The notes under the pieces: generated by a model
What the model saw: only the letters and a program-made list of their open reading frames with translations
What the model was told of the DNA's origin: nothing
The model's database searches: none
In this document: positions 9,169 through 18,584 of the stretch, piece after piece
How the letters are laid out: the number at the start of each line of letters is the position of its first letter
Numbering within the stretch: the first letter of the stretch is position 1
Position numbers and translations under genes: made by a program
Assembly (NCBI GenBank): GCA_964358645.1
Contig: CAYHPW010000003.1
Span: 1 to 64,000, forward strand
Origin: JBBTDV01 sp038042605
GTDB taxonomy: Bacteria; Bdellovibrionota; UBA1018
Direction: 5' to 3'
DNA length: 64,000 nucleotides

Positions 9169-9909
9169 ATGGCAAAAAAAAACATTGAAAGTTATTCGCA
9201 AGAGGTGCTTCCACATTTGGAGGACCTCATTGATCGCAACAATGATGTGATGTCACGTGTTTCTAGCAAGCTTGTAAAATGCGTGAAAAAAAATGGTAGC
9301 TTGTTCATTTTTGGCAGCGGCCACTCCGCGCTTACTGCTATGGAATTTTACCACAGAGCCGGAGGTCCTTCTTTTGTCATCCCCGTGGTGGCTGATTATT
9401 TGCTCCCCATTGCTGGACCGCCGATTGTAAGGCTGCTTGAGCGCACGCCTGGGGTTGTGAGCCCGCTGCTAATGCGTGCCAAACCAAGGAGGGGCGATAT
9501 GTTATGGATATTTTCGCAGTCAGGGATTAATTCCGCAGCTATAGATCTGGCTATGGATGCTAGCAAGTATGGTATTTTGTGTGTTGCTTTCACCAGTCTC
9601 ACGCATAGCAAGAGCGTTAAATCGCGACATGCTTCAGGTAAACGGCTTTTTGAGATTTGTGATGATATCGTTGACCTTGGCGGCAGGCCTGGTGACGCGA
9701 TGGTGAAGATATCAGACGAAGTGTTCGCGGGCCCTTTGTCAACGCTTTCGGGTGTATTGCTGGGCCATTCGATTCTTGTGTCGGCAATGAGCCAGCTTGA
9801 AGCTGATGGGGTACGTTGCGTTTACACAAGTGTTAACACCAGGAATGGCGAGAAAAGAAATGCAGGGCTGGAAAAAAAGGCCTGCATAAGGGATCCACTG
9901 CTAAGATAG
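9169..9909 (+). CDS. SIS-domain phosphosugar-binding protein (UPF0309-like)
   Basis: This protein of about 246 residues has a sugar-isomerase (SIS) fold: LFIFGSGHSALTAMEFYHRAGG near the N-terminus binds phosphosugar, and MLWIFSQSGINSAAIDLA is the second signature. Members are predicted sugar-phosphate isomerases or binding proteins. ATG 9169 is chosen because an AGGTG sequence precedes it, overlapping the lptD stop; a GTG at 9160 is an in-frame alternative. Its place between lptD and surE hints at a role in LPS sugar or general phosphosugar metabolism, but this is inference. Confidence 0.85.
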   Translation: MAKKNIESYSQEVLPHLEDLIDRNNDVMSRVSSKLVKCVKKNGSLFIFGSGHSALTAMEFYHRAGGPSFVIPVVADYLLPIAGPPIVRLLERTPGVVSPLLMRAKPRRGDMLWIFSQSGINSAAIDLAMDASKYGILCVAFTSLTHSKSVKSRHASGKRLFEICDDIVDLGGRPGDAMVKISDEVFAGPLSTLSGVLLGHSILVSAMSQLEADGVRCVYTSVNTRNGEKRNAGLEKKACIRDPLLR

Positions 9910-9944
9910 TTGTGAAACTATCGTCAAAAGTTTAGAATTTTCTT

Positions 9945-10784
9945 ATGCGCATTTTGCTTTCAAATGACGATGGGATCCATGCACAAGGACTTTTAGCGAT
10001 ATACCGTGAGCTTAAAAAACTAGGCGATGTATGGGTCGTTGCTCCGCTTGAGGAAAAAAGCACAACAGGCCATTCGCTTACCATCCATAAGCCACTGCGT
10101 ATAATATCAATGAGCCATGGAGGCCGTGGGGGGCATGGATTTTACGGTGTCAGCGGTTCGCCAGCAGATTGTGTGTATCTTGGGATTCGTCAAGTCATAA
10201 GGGATATACCAGATCTTGTAGTCTCTGGGATCAATCGTGGCGCAAATTTGGGACAGGATGTTTACTATTCTGGAACTGTTTCTGCTGCCAGGGAGGCATC
10301 TATTCTTGGCATCCGGTCACTTGCGGTGAGTCTAGCGGTGGATTTCAAGAGGGCACAAGCTGATGAAAAACTTCATTACGAAAGTGCCGCCAAGTTTGCC
10401 GTCAGGGTTATACGGTCACTTGATTTTCTCAAGGTGCCCCGTCATACCATGTTGAATCTTAACGTCCCGGATCTACCTGTTAAAAGCATCCGAGGGATAC
10501 AGGTTACGAGACAGGGATTTAGGTTTTACAGCGGAAGCATACTTAGGCGGAAAGACCATAGGGGAAAAGACTACTACTGGGTTGGTGGCCACTATCGTGG
10601 TTTCAAGAAGGAGGAAGATACTGATTGTTATTCAATTGAGTCGCGTTACGCGTCTCTCACCCCGCTTAAGCTTGACTCCACTGACCAGCAGTTCAGGGCT
10701 GCGCTGATTAAAAATGGCGCTGAAAATTGGTTAATGCGAAACAGTGCCGGAAGGAAGGGTCGGCAGAAGGGTAGGAGGAAGTGA
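9945..10784 (+). CDS. surE: 5'/3'-nucleotidase SurE
   Basis: This 279-residue metal-dependent nucleoside monophosphate phosphatase has the N-terminal metal motif RILLSNDDGIHAQGL, VVAPLEEKSTTGHSLT, the SGINRGANLGQDVYYSGTVS loop and LNLNVPD. Length is slightly longer than E. coli SurE (253). It is followed by a LytM lipoprotein gene, matching the conserved surE-(pcm)-nlpD neighbourhood of many proteobacteria, here without pcm. Confidence 0.96.
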   Translation: MRILLSNDDGIHAQGLLAIYRELKKLGDVWVVAPLEEKSTTGHSLTIHKPLRIISMSHGGRGGHGFYGVSGSPADCVYLGIRQVIRDIPDLVVSGINRGANLGQDVYYSGTVSAAREASILGIRSLAVSLAVDFKRAQADEKLHYESAAKFAVRVIRSLDFLKVPRHTMLNLNVPDLPVKSIRGIQVTRQGFRFYSGSILRRKDHRGKDYYWVGGHYRGFKKEEDTDCYSIESRYASLTPLKLDSTDQQFRAALIKNGAENWLMRNSAGRKGRQKGRRK

Positions 10785-10785
10785 T

Positions 10786-11349
10786 ATGCCATTTATAAAA
10801 GCAATGCCCGGTTTTTCAATATTGTTGACGCTCATCATCTGTGGATGTGCTTTACCGCCTCCTGTTTCGAATAATCATACCGGCCTTTGGGACCTGATGC
10901 TTGAGTTTGAACAGAGAGGTGCACGCTCTGGCACCGTAGAGCATAAATACTCGCTTGGCGTAAACTACGACGGTAAGTTGGCAATGAGCTGGCCGTTGAA
11001 AAAAAATGCAGTGACTTCAAATTTTGGGAAGCGAGGCACTGATCATCACGAAGGTATTGATCTGCGTGCCGAGTTAGGTACGGCCGTTTATTCGGCACAT
11101 GATGGCGTTGTAATGTATGCTGATGACCGCATCGGAGGGTATGGGAACATGGTTGTGTTACGCCATAAGAGCGGCATTTCAACAATATACGCTCATAATT
11201 CAAAACTTTTTGTCCACACTGGCCAAAAAGTCGAACGTGGCGCCAAGATAGCTCTTTCAGGTGATAGCGGCCGCTCGATGGGCCCACACCTGCATTTCGA
11301 AGTGTGGCGAGGAGAGAAGCCAGTAAATCCAGTACCGTATCTGCCGTGA
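10786..11349 (+). CDS. LytM/M23-domain lipoprotein, NlpD-like
   Basis: This 187-residue protein has a lipoprotein-type signal (LTLIICGC, Cys at about residue 20) and a C-terminal M23 domain. Zinc-binding and catalytic motifs HEGID, a middle VVLRHKSG strand and HLHFEVW are all kept, so unlike E. coli NlpD/EnvC it may be an active peptidoglycan endopeptidase (inference). I see no LysM domain. ATG 10786 is chosen over the upstream in-frame ATG 10744 because GGAGGAAG precedes it and the signal peptide begins there. Confidence 0.9.
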   Translation: MPFIKAMPGFSILLTLIICGCALPPPVSNNHTGLWDLMLEFEQRGARSGTVEHKYSLGVNYDGKLAMSWPLKKNAVTSNFGKRGTDHHEGIDLRAELGTAVYSAHDGVVMYADDRIGGYGNMVVLRHKSGISTIYAHNSKLFVHTGQKVERGAKIALSGDSGRSMGPHLHFEVWRGEKPVNPVPYLP

Positions 11350-11356
11350 GCGAGTT

Positions 11357-11800
11357 TTAGCTGATAACGATGTGTCTTCTGTCAGCCCATCTCTGGGCTA
11401 GAAGCCGCATTTCTTCGTGGTCGATCGACTGTCTCGCTAAACCAAAGAGCACGTTTTCTTCTTTGGCGAAATGCGACCGCGTGGTTTCTAATACGTGTAA
11501 GACCATTTTTTTTGCGTCTTCCATATTGTCTGTTTGTTGCAAATTCTCCAATATTGCTTCTATTTCCTCGTGTTCGGCTCTCATCACAGAAAGTGGCCCC
11601 ATCGGGCCGATGTGTGTTTCGAGTGCTGGGAAAAGCATTTCTTCCTCTATTTTAGCGTGTGTGACCAGCGCAGCAGCCAGCATTTGACTTGCAGTTTTGA
11701 TCACCTCGATGGACTTAGCAGTAGGTAAAATTCTTTCAAGTTCATCAAATAGCGCATAAAGCGGGCCGTGTTCGCCGAGCAACGCATCCGTTAGTTTCAT
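11357..11800 (-). CDS. Hemerythrin HHE-domain protein
   Basis: This 147-residue four-helix protein has histidine/glutamate metal ligands spread as in hemerythrin-like HHE domains: EHGPLYALFDELE, HAKIEEEMLFPALE, MRAEHEEIEAIL and RSHFAKEENVLFGLARQ. Relatives bind di-iron and act in O2, NO or redox sensing or iron-sulfur repair. A strong AAGGTGG lies before the ATG. It is convergent with the LytM gene with only 7 bp between. Confidence 0.9.
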   Translation of the reverse strand: MKLTDALLGEHGPLYALFDELERILPTAKSIEVIKTASQMLAAALVTHAKIEEEMLFPALETHIGPMGPLSVMRAEHEEIEAILENLQQTDNMEDAKKMVLHVLETTRSHFAKEENVLFGLARQSIDHEEMRLLAQRWADRRHIVIS

Positions 11801-11948
11801 GTTGAACCACCTTTCTTGTTGCAGGTTTCGTATTGCTTAATTTTATATATGCCTAAGCGCTGGAATAAAAAAAGCAAAAAACCAAACGGTTGTTCGGTAC
11901 GGTACCAAATTTGCCAAATAGCGATGCTGATGATAGGAGTCGGCAATT

Positions 11949-12098
11949 ATGCAAGAGACTGATTTATTGGGTGATCTTTTAAATTCCAACCCTAATGAAC
12001 CCGCAAGCAAGTTACATGGTATAGATAAATCATTACATTTGGTTGCTGAACAAGTTGCTATCTTAGTGCGAGAGGTGACTAAGATTAGCAATCGTTGA
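11949..12098 (+). CDS. Small ORF, 49 codons, unknown
   Basis: This open frame runs ATG 11949 to TGA 12096-12098 and has AGGAG at 11935-11939, nine bases upstream. The predicted peptide is acidic at the N-terminus (MQETDLLGDLLNSNPNEPA) and ends in an amphipathic helix-like segment (LHLVAEQVAILVREVTKI). It has no signal peptide and I recognise no family. Its end overlaps the last codons of the YebC gene on the other strand by 14 bp. Confidence 0.45.
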   Translation: MQETDLLGDLLNSNPNEPASKLHGIDKSLHLVAEQVAILVREVTKISNR

Positions 12099-12813
12099 TA
12101 TCGCAGTTTGAGTGAACCTTTTGTACATCATCCATTTCTTCAAGCAGTTCGATTAGCTTTAACATCTTTTCCGCTGTTTCTCCCTTAAGCTCTATGGTGT
12201 TAGTTGGAATAAGTGTGTGCCCAGTGCTTTGTAGTGATATCCCCCTGTTTTCAAGAACACTCTTTACGGTCTCGAGCATGTCTGGTTGTGTGAGAACACC
12301 ACATGTATCCTCGCTGTCATTGAAGTCTTCTGCGCCAGCGTCAATAGCGAGTTCCATCAGCTTGTTTTCATGTAATTCTGTTTTTAAAATATCTATAAAA
12401 CCTTTTTTCGAGAACAGCCAGGCAACGCTGCCGGCTTCGGCAAGACTGGCATTGTTCCGGACGAGCAAGGCACGTAAGTCCGCAACCGTTCTGTTGCGGT
12501 TATCTGTCAGGCACTCAATTAAAAGTGCCGCCCCTCCAGGCCCGTAACCTTCATATAGTACCTGTTCGTATGTTACGCCCTCCATCTCCCCAGTGCCCCG
12601 TTTGATTGCTCGCTCTATATTGTCTCTTGGCATATTATTGGCGCGTGCTTCTGCCATCGCGTCACGTAAACGTGGATTACTCCGCGGATCTGAGCCAGCA
12701 AGGCGTGTGGCAACTTCAATTTCACGTAGCAGCTTGGTGAAGAGCTTGCCCCTTTTTGCATCTACCGCCCCTTTAACACGTTTAATCTTGCTCCATTTGT
12801 TATGCCCAGACAT
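12085..12813 (-). CDS. YebC/TACO1-family protein
   Basis: This 242-residue protein is typical of the YebC/PmpR family: SGHNKWSKIKRVKGAVDAKRG at the N-terminus, NNMPRDNIERAIKRGTGE, YEGYGPGGAALLIECLTDNRNRT and a C-terminal mixed domain. Members were called transcription regulators; later work on bacterial YebC and mitochondrial TACO1 points to relief of ribosome stalling at proline runs. It is a single-gene unit here, not linked to ruvC. Confidence 0.95.
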   Translation of the reverse strand: MSGHNKWSKIKRVKGAVDAKRGKLFTKLLREIEVATRLAGSDPRSNPRLRDAMAEARANNMPRDNIERAIKRGTGEMEGVTYEQVLYEGYGPGGAALLIECLTDNRNRTVADLRALLVRNNASLAEAGSVAWLFSKKGFIDILKTELHENKLMELAIDAGAEDFNDSEDTCGVLTQPDMLETVKSVLENRGISLQSTGHTLIPTNTIELKGETAEKMLKLIELLEEMDDVQKVHSNCDINDC

Positions 12814-12937
12814 GCAAATGTATTAACAACATTTCCATGTTTAGTGCAACTGGCTACTTGTTCTATGCACGATAGGTAATCGCCGTCACTATTAACCGGC
12901 TGCTTTGTTGATTCTTTTATGATATTCACTGACGACC

Positions 12938-14233
12938 ATGCTCAAGCAGACTTGGTTCTCACTCCATGGTTTGAGTAAGCCGGTCGGTAGGACAAGAAAT
13001 ATTGCTCTAGCGATTTTTGTCGGTGTGACTACTTCCGTTGTTTATTTAATGGTGGATACGCTACTGCATGATTTATATCACCCTCTTGCTGATGTATTTT
13101 CCAGGGTTATAGTAGGGTTGAGTGGTTTATTTATTACCTTATTTATATTTAAACTTAAATATGACGAAAGAAGATTTGAGTTTGCTCATAACGCCGTTGA
13201 GAACGCTGGAGATGGTGTATTCTGGCTTAATATCAGTGGGCAGATTATTTATGCTAATGATAGCGCATGTAATTACCTTGGTTATTCGCGTGAAGAACTG
13301 ATTGGTAAATTTATTTCAAAAATAGACCCATCTATCGTTGAAGAAAAATTAAACGGATTTTTGCGAGAGTTGAAACATAAGGGATTGCTGCGTATTGAAA
13401 CCATGCACCGCTCAAAATCAGGGAGTGTATCTGATGTGGAGTTGGTCGCGAGGCTAATCTCTCTTGAAGGTGAGAGCTATGTTTGCGCGATTGCCAGGGA
13501 TATCAGTGACCGTAAACGTGCAGAGCTCGCCACTAAAACATATGCTGAAAAACTAAAGGAATCCAACCGCCTGAAAGACCTGTTTACCGATATCCTACGA
13601 CATGATTTGATTAACCCTGCATCTGCAGTGAAGTCATCATCTGAGCTTCTGGCCAAGATAGAGGGTGATGAAACAAAAAAGAAGATCATTGATGGCATTT
13701 TTCAAAGTTCAACCCGCATTATTGATATGTGCGAGAGCGCCTCTAGATACGCCAAAGTAGCGAGTGTTGAGCGAATAGAGCTTGGCTACTATGATCTTAG
13801 CGCAATCATTAGTGATGTATTGAAGGATTTTGAAAATCAATTAGTGATGAAAGGATTGAAAGTAGAATACACACCACGGTGCGGGTGTACCGCTAGTGTG
13901 AATCCGCTAATCAGTGATGTATTCGTGAACATTATTTCCAATGCCATCAAATACAGCCATGAAGGGAAGTCTATAGAGATCAGTATATCCGAAAAAGAAA
14001 AGAGCTGGCTGGTCTCAATAAAAGATTACGGTGAGGGGATATTAAATCACGATAAACAGCGTATTTTTACAAGATTTGAACGGCTTGGCAAAGAAGGTGT
14101 TAAAGGCACTGGACTAGGGCTCGCGATCGCAAAACAGATCGTAGATTTGCACGGCGGGAAAATATGGGTCGAGGACAATCCCATTGGCGGCAGCATTTTC
14201 TTTGTAGAATTGTCGAAATCAGGGCAAATTTAA
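12938..14233 (+). CDS. PAS-domain sensor histidine kinase
   Basis: This 431-residue membrane kinase has two transmembrane segments (about 20-43 and 52-72) with a very short periplasmic loop, a PAS domain (about 80-195), a HisKA-like dimerisation helix with His222 in DILRHDLINPASAV, and a HATPase_c domain (N box NIISNAIKYS, G1 DYGEGI, G2 GTGLGLAI). The short loop suggests the PAS domain senses a cytoplasmic or redox signal. No response regulator is adjacent. Its end overlaps the convergent kinase gene by 15 bp. Confidence 0.92.
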   Translation: MLKQTWFSLHGLSKPVGRTRNIALAIFVGVTTSVVYLMVDTLLHDLYHPLADVFSRVIVGLSGLFITLFIFKLKYDERRFEFAHNAVENAGDGVFWLNISGQIIYANDSACNYLGYSREELIGKFISKIDPSIVEEKLNGFLRELKHKGLLRIETMHRSKSGSVSDVELVARLISLEGESYVCAIARDISDRKRAELATKTYAEKLKESNRLKDLFTDILRHDLINPASAVKSSSELLAKIEGDETKKKIIDGIFQSSTRIIDMCESASRYAKVASVERIELGYYDLSAIISDVLKDFENQLVMKGLKVEYTPRCGCTASVNPLISDVFVNIISNAIKYSHEGKSIEISISEKEKSWLVSIKDYGEGILNHDKQRIFTRFERLGKEGVKGTGLGLAIAKQIVDLHGGKIWVEDNPIGGSIFFVELSKSGQI

Positions 14234-15655
14234 CGGAAGTTCTACGGTAAAAACAGAGCCTATCTCCGGTTGGCTTTTGACTGTTATGTTGCCGCCATGT
14301 GCATTAAGTATTTGCCTGCTGATGTAGAGCCCCAGGCCCAAGCCACTGAACTCTTTTGAAGTCACAACCCGTTCGAACCTCATGAATATACGTCTTTGTT
14401 CCTCGGCGGTCATGCCTATCCCATGATCCTCAATGGCAAGATATGCAGAGTTCGCTATGCTCCAGGTGCTGATTTTGACGGGTTTGCACTTCCCGTATTT
14501 TAATGCGTTATCAATCAGGTTGATTATCACCTGCTCGAGCCTGAGACGGTCCCATTGGCCGATGATTGGCTGTTGAAGTGAGAGCTCATAAGAGCACTTA
14601 GATACGGTGAATTCCTCTTTGAACCTTTGAATGATTTCAGAGACCATGGATGATAAATCTACCTCCTCCAAATTCAACTTTAATTGCCCACTCGCGATTC
14701 TTGATATGTCAAGCAGGCGCTCAATGAGCATGGCAAATCGGTCGACTTGGCGATTCGCTATTGTGGCTATTTCCAATACTGATTCAGCTGGTTTTTTAGC
14801 CTTCAGCATCTTGTCTATAAGTTGTATATTTAATTTCAGCGGGGTCATTGGGGTGCGGAGTTCATGAGCAGCGATCAATAAAAAGTCATCACGCGTATGC
14901 ACCGCTTCTTTTAACTGTTCCTGACCTTCCTGTAACTTATCCAACATGTCGTTGAAGGCATCTATCAGAAGGGTGACTTCGTCACTGATTTTTTTGTCGT
15001 ATTTCACGGCAGCGCGTATTGAGTAATCTTTTTTTTGTGAAATCAACCTGGCGGACGAGGCAAGTTGAAGTATTGGATTAATTATTAATTTCTGGAAAAC
15101 CGACAGAAACCAAAAAGCAAGTATCGCTGAAATTATAAACGTAATAAACAAAGCTAGCGCGTACTGACTTAAGCGATTGCTGATTTCAAGTAAATCAGTC
15201 TTTAATGTGATTGTTCCTATCCGTTCTTTATTGAGCAGGACCGGCATTGAATGAGTGAGTGTATCACGGAAGAAAAAGAAACCAAGCTCACCAGCCTGCT
15301 CGGGGCAAAATGATGCCTTGTTGCCATTTTTAGAGGCTTCACGCAAATAGGTGGCAAATAAATTGCCATAGTTTGTGTAGAGGCATCCGGAAATGATTGA
15401 GTCTGATTTTCTTAATGCAGAAAGAATTTCAATTGCTGCCGCCTGATCCATGAACGTGATTGCGGCAGTGCTGTTGGAGCCGATCACTGATGCTAAAGTG
15501 GCGATCTTCTGCCTGGTAATCCGCTTAAACGCAAAAACATCATAAACAATGAGGGCTGTATCTGTAAAAAGAAGCGCGACTCCCACTGTAAACATAGTAA
15601 TGAGTATGATTTTGAATTTTATTGATATGAATTTAGGCAGAAATTTTCTAGTCAT
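14219..15655 (-). CDS. Sensor histidine kinase with CHASE8-like periplasmic domain
   Basis: This 478-residue kinase has TM1 (about 14-37), a periplasmic domain (38-163), TM2 (164-186), HAMP, HisKA with His264 in LLIAAHELRTPMTPLKL, and HATPase_c (GLGLGLYIS). The periplasmic part, with SNSTAAITFMDQAAAIEILS and a YTNYGNLFATY strand, resembles the CHASE8 domain of the YfiN diguanylate cyclase, which the periplasmic protein YfiR inhibits. The yfiR-like gene directly upstream overlaps it by 8 bp, so YfiR probably controls this kinase instead of a cyclase (inference). Confidence 0.9.
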   Translation of the reverse strand: MTRKFLPKFISIKFKIILITMFTVGVALLFTDTALIVYDVFAFKRITRQKIATLASVIGSNSTAAITFMDQAAAIEILSALRKSDSIISGCLYTNYGNLFATYLREASKNGNKASFCPEQAGELGFFFFRDTLTHSMPVLLNKERIGTITLKTDLLEISNRLSQYALALFITFIISAILAFWFLSVFQKLIINPILQLASSARLISQKKDYSIRAAVKYDKKISDEVTLLIDAFNDMLDKLQEGQEQLKEAVHTRDDFLLIAAHELRTPMTPLKLNIQLIDKMLKAKKPAESVLEIATIANRQVDRFAMLIERLLDISRIASGQLKLNLEEVDLSSMVSEIIQRFKEEFTVSKCSYELSLQQPIIGQWDRLRLEQVIINLIDNALKYGKCKPVKISTWSIANSAYLAIEDHGIGMTAEEQRRIFMRFERVVTSKEFSGLGLGLYISRQILNAHGGNITVKSQPEIGSVFTVELPLNLP

Positions 15656-16277
15656 TATATTTGTCCGTATATTTATCCGAGTTCTTATTTTGGGATTCCT
15701 GCGTATATTCTTTTTCTTCTTTGTGATCTTCTTGTGGTGGTGCTTTTTTTGCCAGGTTCAGGAGCTTTGAGCTCACGTTTAGTCCTGCTTTGCCGGTAGC
15801 ATCAGTATTTATTTCAAATCTAATTTTGCTCTCGTCAGTGAATAACTGGATAGCGCCTCCTGATTTTGTGAAACCAGTTATTTCACTGACCGTAAGAGCT
15901 TTGGCGTTGCATAAGTGTTCCATTGTGTGATGCAAGTATGGTTTTTCAGACAAGCTGACAAAGATGATATGGCAGCCTGGATAGTCTTTGGCACTAGATA
16001 GATTTTGTAAGAAAAGTTGCCTATTTTGAATTTTTTTTGTCGTTAAAGCATTTAATAGGGAATCTGGGAATGGATTCTTCCCAAGTATGCAAATTACAAT
16101 AGGGGAAGAATTTTTTTTAAAAAACGTGTCTGGCCAATCTATAAATTTTACAAAATTATAAAGGAAGGCGCCTTTTATCCGGTATTCAAGAGACTTGTCA
16201 GTTTGAGCGCTGCTGACAGCATTTGCCGATGCATTCATGACAAGACACAAAATAATCAATTCTATAATTCGTGCCAC
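15648..16277 (-). CDS. YfiR-family periplasmic protein (DUF4154)
   Basis: This protein has a signal peptide followed by the YfiR fold: YRIKGAFLYNFVKFIDWP, IVICILGKNPF, CHIIFVSLSEK and IRFEINTDATGKAGLNVSS with LLNLA near the end. In Pseudomonas, YfiR restrains the inner-membrane cyclase YfiN and is relieved by YfiB. The frame is open to a TTG at 16337; GTG at 16277 is chosen because it begins the hydrophobic signal sequence, and ATG 16238 is another option. The C-terminus has a charged low-complexity tail. It overlaps the downstream kinase by 8 bp and is divergent from the TonB receptor. Confidence 0.85.
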   Translation of the reverse strand: MARIIELIILCLVMNASANAVSSAQTDKSLEYRIKGAFLYNFVKFIDWPDTFFKKNSSPIVICILGKNPFPDSLLNALTTKKIQNRQLFLQNLSSAKDYPGCHIIFVSLSEKPYLHHTMEHLCNAKALTVSEITGFTKSGGAIQLFTDESKIRFEINTDATGKAGLNVSSKLLNLAKKAPPQEDHKEEKEYTQESQNKNSDKYTDKYND

Positions 16278-16349
16278 CCTTGAATTACCCCAAGAATCAG
16301 CCGCAAAATATGCCGCCAGATGGCTGGCTAGTTGCAAGTTTTGAACTTG

Positions 16350-18584
16350 ATGCTTTGCCGTAAAACAAGGGTGCTCGCCAATCTAACTAAATGGCCAACT
16401 GTCATTGTCGCAGCTCTGTCGTCATTTCCAGGTTTTAGTTATGTTGCGACTGATCTGATTGAACTTGGCCTGGAAGAACTCATGGATATCGATGTTAGTG
16501 TTTCGTCGATATCATTTTTTGATACAACAACGCTTAAGGCTCCTGGCACAACGCATGCGATTTGTATTAATGAGATTAATGTAACCCCAGCGAAAACTTT
16601 ATGGGAATTATTGCAGTACAGGGTGCCTGGAATTCATTTTGGATTTCATGAGTTCCTTGGTCCTCTGCTTGCGACCCGAGGAGTTATGCCGGGGGTGAAT
16701 TCAAAAAGCATGTTTGCATTAGATGGTCAGTCACTTAATCAGAGGTCCAATTGGGGCTATATGGCAGGCTACGCGTCCCCATTTTTAGGAGAGATTCGGA
16801 CAATAGAGGTAGTCAACGGCCCTAGCGCTATTGTGAATGGCAGTGGTGCGATCAATAGCTTTGTAAATCTAGTACCAAAGAACGGGAGCGATGATGCAGG
16901 TACTTTTGTCAATGTGCAATGGGGGCTTCGTGAAGAGTTAACGGTTATTGAAGCTGGACACGGCTTAAATTATGGTGATGGCAAAGATGTGTTTTTCTAT
17001 GCAGGAATTGCAGAGGGGCCTGGGTTTAAATTTGATAATGACTACGGCTTTGGCCTTACGTCTGATGCTAGTAGTTTATACTTCCAGGGTTACAGGGAAA
17101 AAAAGGTCAGAGGTTATCCAAGGCCAAATTATAAGTTCGGGACTTATCTAAGACATGGTGAGTTTGGTTTTAATCTTTTTTACCAGGAGATCAACTTCCA
17201 GACCAATCAGATAACAACTATGGATTATTTTCATCAAGCCATTCTCGGCGTGAAACCTGAAATCACATTGTCACTTGGCGAGTTTGATTTGTTGGAATTC
17301 ACGTTGTCAGGTGAATTATACGACCAGGAGTTCCGTGGTCTCTTTCTTGATCCAGTGGGCACCGCGCCGTTTGGCCAGTATAATTCTGGTGGTTCTGAAT
17401 CACATTTTCAGAGCAGGGTTTTGTACCGTAATTCAAGCATTGAGAATAACAAGCTTGCTGCGGGGGTCACCGCGGAGAAGAGATATTTCCGCAAGGCAAA
17501 ACACTATTTGTCAAAGGATTCAGAATTAAGTGACGGTAACTCCTTTGATACGAATTGGTCGCAGCTCGGAGTATTCGCTGAGGATGTGCTGAGGCTTGGG
17601 CAAAAGTGGATTTTGTCAGCCGCCATCCGCCACGATACATTCTTGTACAGCGATGTGGATGCAGCGAATTCATTCTTTGATTTCACGCAGCCGATCCCTC
17701 TTGGCGGTCTTAAGTTATCAAGCTTGTCACCAAGATTGACCGCAGCATTTGAAGTCAATCGCGTGACTCATGTCGCAGCATCTTATCAACGCGGGTTTCT
17801 TACACCTGACATCGGTCATTATGTGTCCAACGAAGGGGTAAATAACAAACTTAGGAAGCTTGGCCAGGAGCCGTTAGCGCCAATGAAGCCTGAGCGCATG
17901 GATAGTTTCGAGTTAAACTTCCACAGGGAGTTTGCTGCGGCGGTGAATCTTGAGGCTGATCTTTATTACAATATCTATAGAGATCAGATCCATTTTCATT
18001 TTTTCAGAGAAGGGGATGGGGCACTCCCGTCTGGAGTTGCTGAAATGGGGATAAAGCAATTTGGTTTCTTTGCTGGTGTGATGAACTCGCCGGATGATTT
18101 TGCTTCCTTGGGTGGCGAGTTAAGGAGCCGCTGGCATCCTATTGAAGCTTTTCAGGCTTCAGTGTCATTCGGGTATTCACGCCCGTTTATTAATGAGCGG
18201 GCGAATCGGGCGCTTCAGCTTGCTAATGCTGCTAGGAATGCGTGGGCAAAGTATCCGCCTTATATGCTTAAGTTAAATCTAGCATCACAGTTAATTAATC
18301 GGAGATTGCTACTTGGTTTAAATTCGGTTTTAGAAAGCGCTGTAGACACGTTTGTTAAGGCACCGGCGCCGGTTGAGGATTTCTACGCGCGTACGGGGTT
18401 CCGCACTAATATTTTGGCTGAGTATAAAATCACTAAAACATTATCCAGCAGGTTTACCATTCAAAATCTATTCGGTGATTCCACACCACCATCAACATTC
18501 GCTTCGCATGATCCCTGGCAGGGGAATTTAGGATTTGATGAGCGGACATTTTATTTAACCTGGATTTTGCATTTAAAACCGTAG
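16350..18584 (+). CDS. TonB-dependent outer-membrane receptor
   Basis: This protein of about 744 residues has a plug domain near the N-terminus (LWELLQYRVPGIHFG, LLATRGVMPG, FALDGQSLNQRSNWG, IEVVNGPSAIVNGSGAINSFVNLV) and a 22-strand-type barrel ending in a short strand (FYLTWILHLKP). ATG 16350 and TTG 16332 are both possible starts. It is divergent from and nearly touches the YfiR gene, a known association of YfiR with TonB receptors and kinases, so it is probably the outer-membrane part of that signalling set. The substrate is unknown. Its last codons lie inside a 19 bp inverted repeat. Confidence 0.9.
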   Translation: MLCRKTRVLANLTKWPTVIVAALSSFPGFSYVATDLIELGLEELMDIDVSVSSISFFDTTTLKAPGTTHAICINEINVTPAKTLWELLQYRVPGIHFGFHEFLGPLLATRGVMPGVNSKSMFALDGQSLNQRSNWGYMAGYASPFLGEIRTIEVVNGPSAIVNGSGAINSFVNLVPKNGSDDAGTFVNVQWGLREELTVIEAGHGLNYGDGKDVFFYAGIAEGPGFKFDNDYGFGLTSDASSLYFQGYREKKVRGYPRPNYKFGTYLRHGEFGFNLFYQEINFQTNQITTMDYFHQAILGVKPEITLSLGEFDLLEFTLSGELYDQEFRGLFLDPVGTAPFGQYNSGGSESHFQSRVLYRNSSIENNKLAAGVTAEKRYFRKAKHYLSKDSELSDGNSFDTNWSQLGVFAEDVLRLGQKWILSAAIRHDTFLYSDVDAANSFFDFTQPIPLGGLKLSSLSPRLTAAFEVNRVTHVAASYQRGFLTPDIGHYVSNEGVNNKLRKLGQEPLAPMKPERMDSFELNFHREFAAAVNLEADLYYNIYRDQIHFHFFREGDGALPSGVAEMGIKQFGFFAGVMNSPDDFASLGGELRSRWHPIEAFQASVSFGYSRPFINERANRALQLANAARNAWAKYPPYMLKLNLASQLINRRLLLGLNSVLESAVDTFVKAPAPVEDFYARTGFRTNILAEYKITKTLSSRFTIQNLFGDSTPPSTFASHDPWQGNLGFDERTFYLTWILHLKP

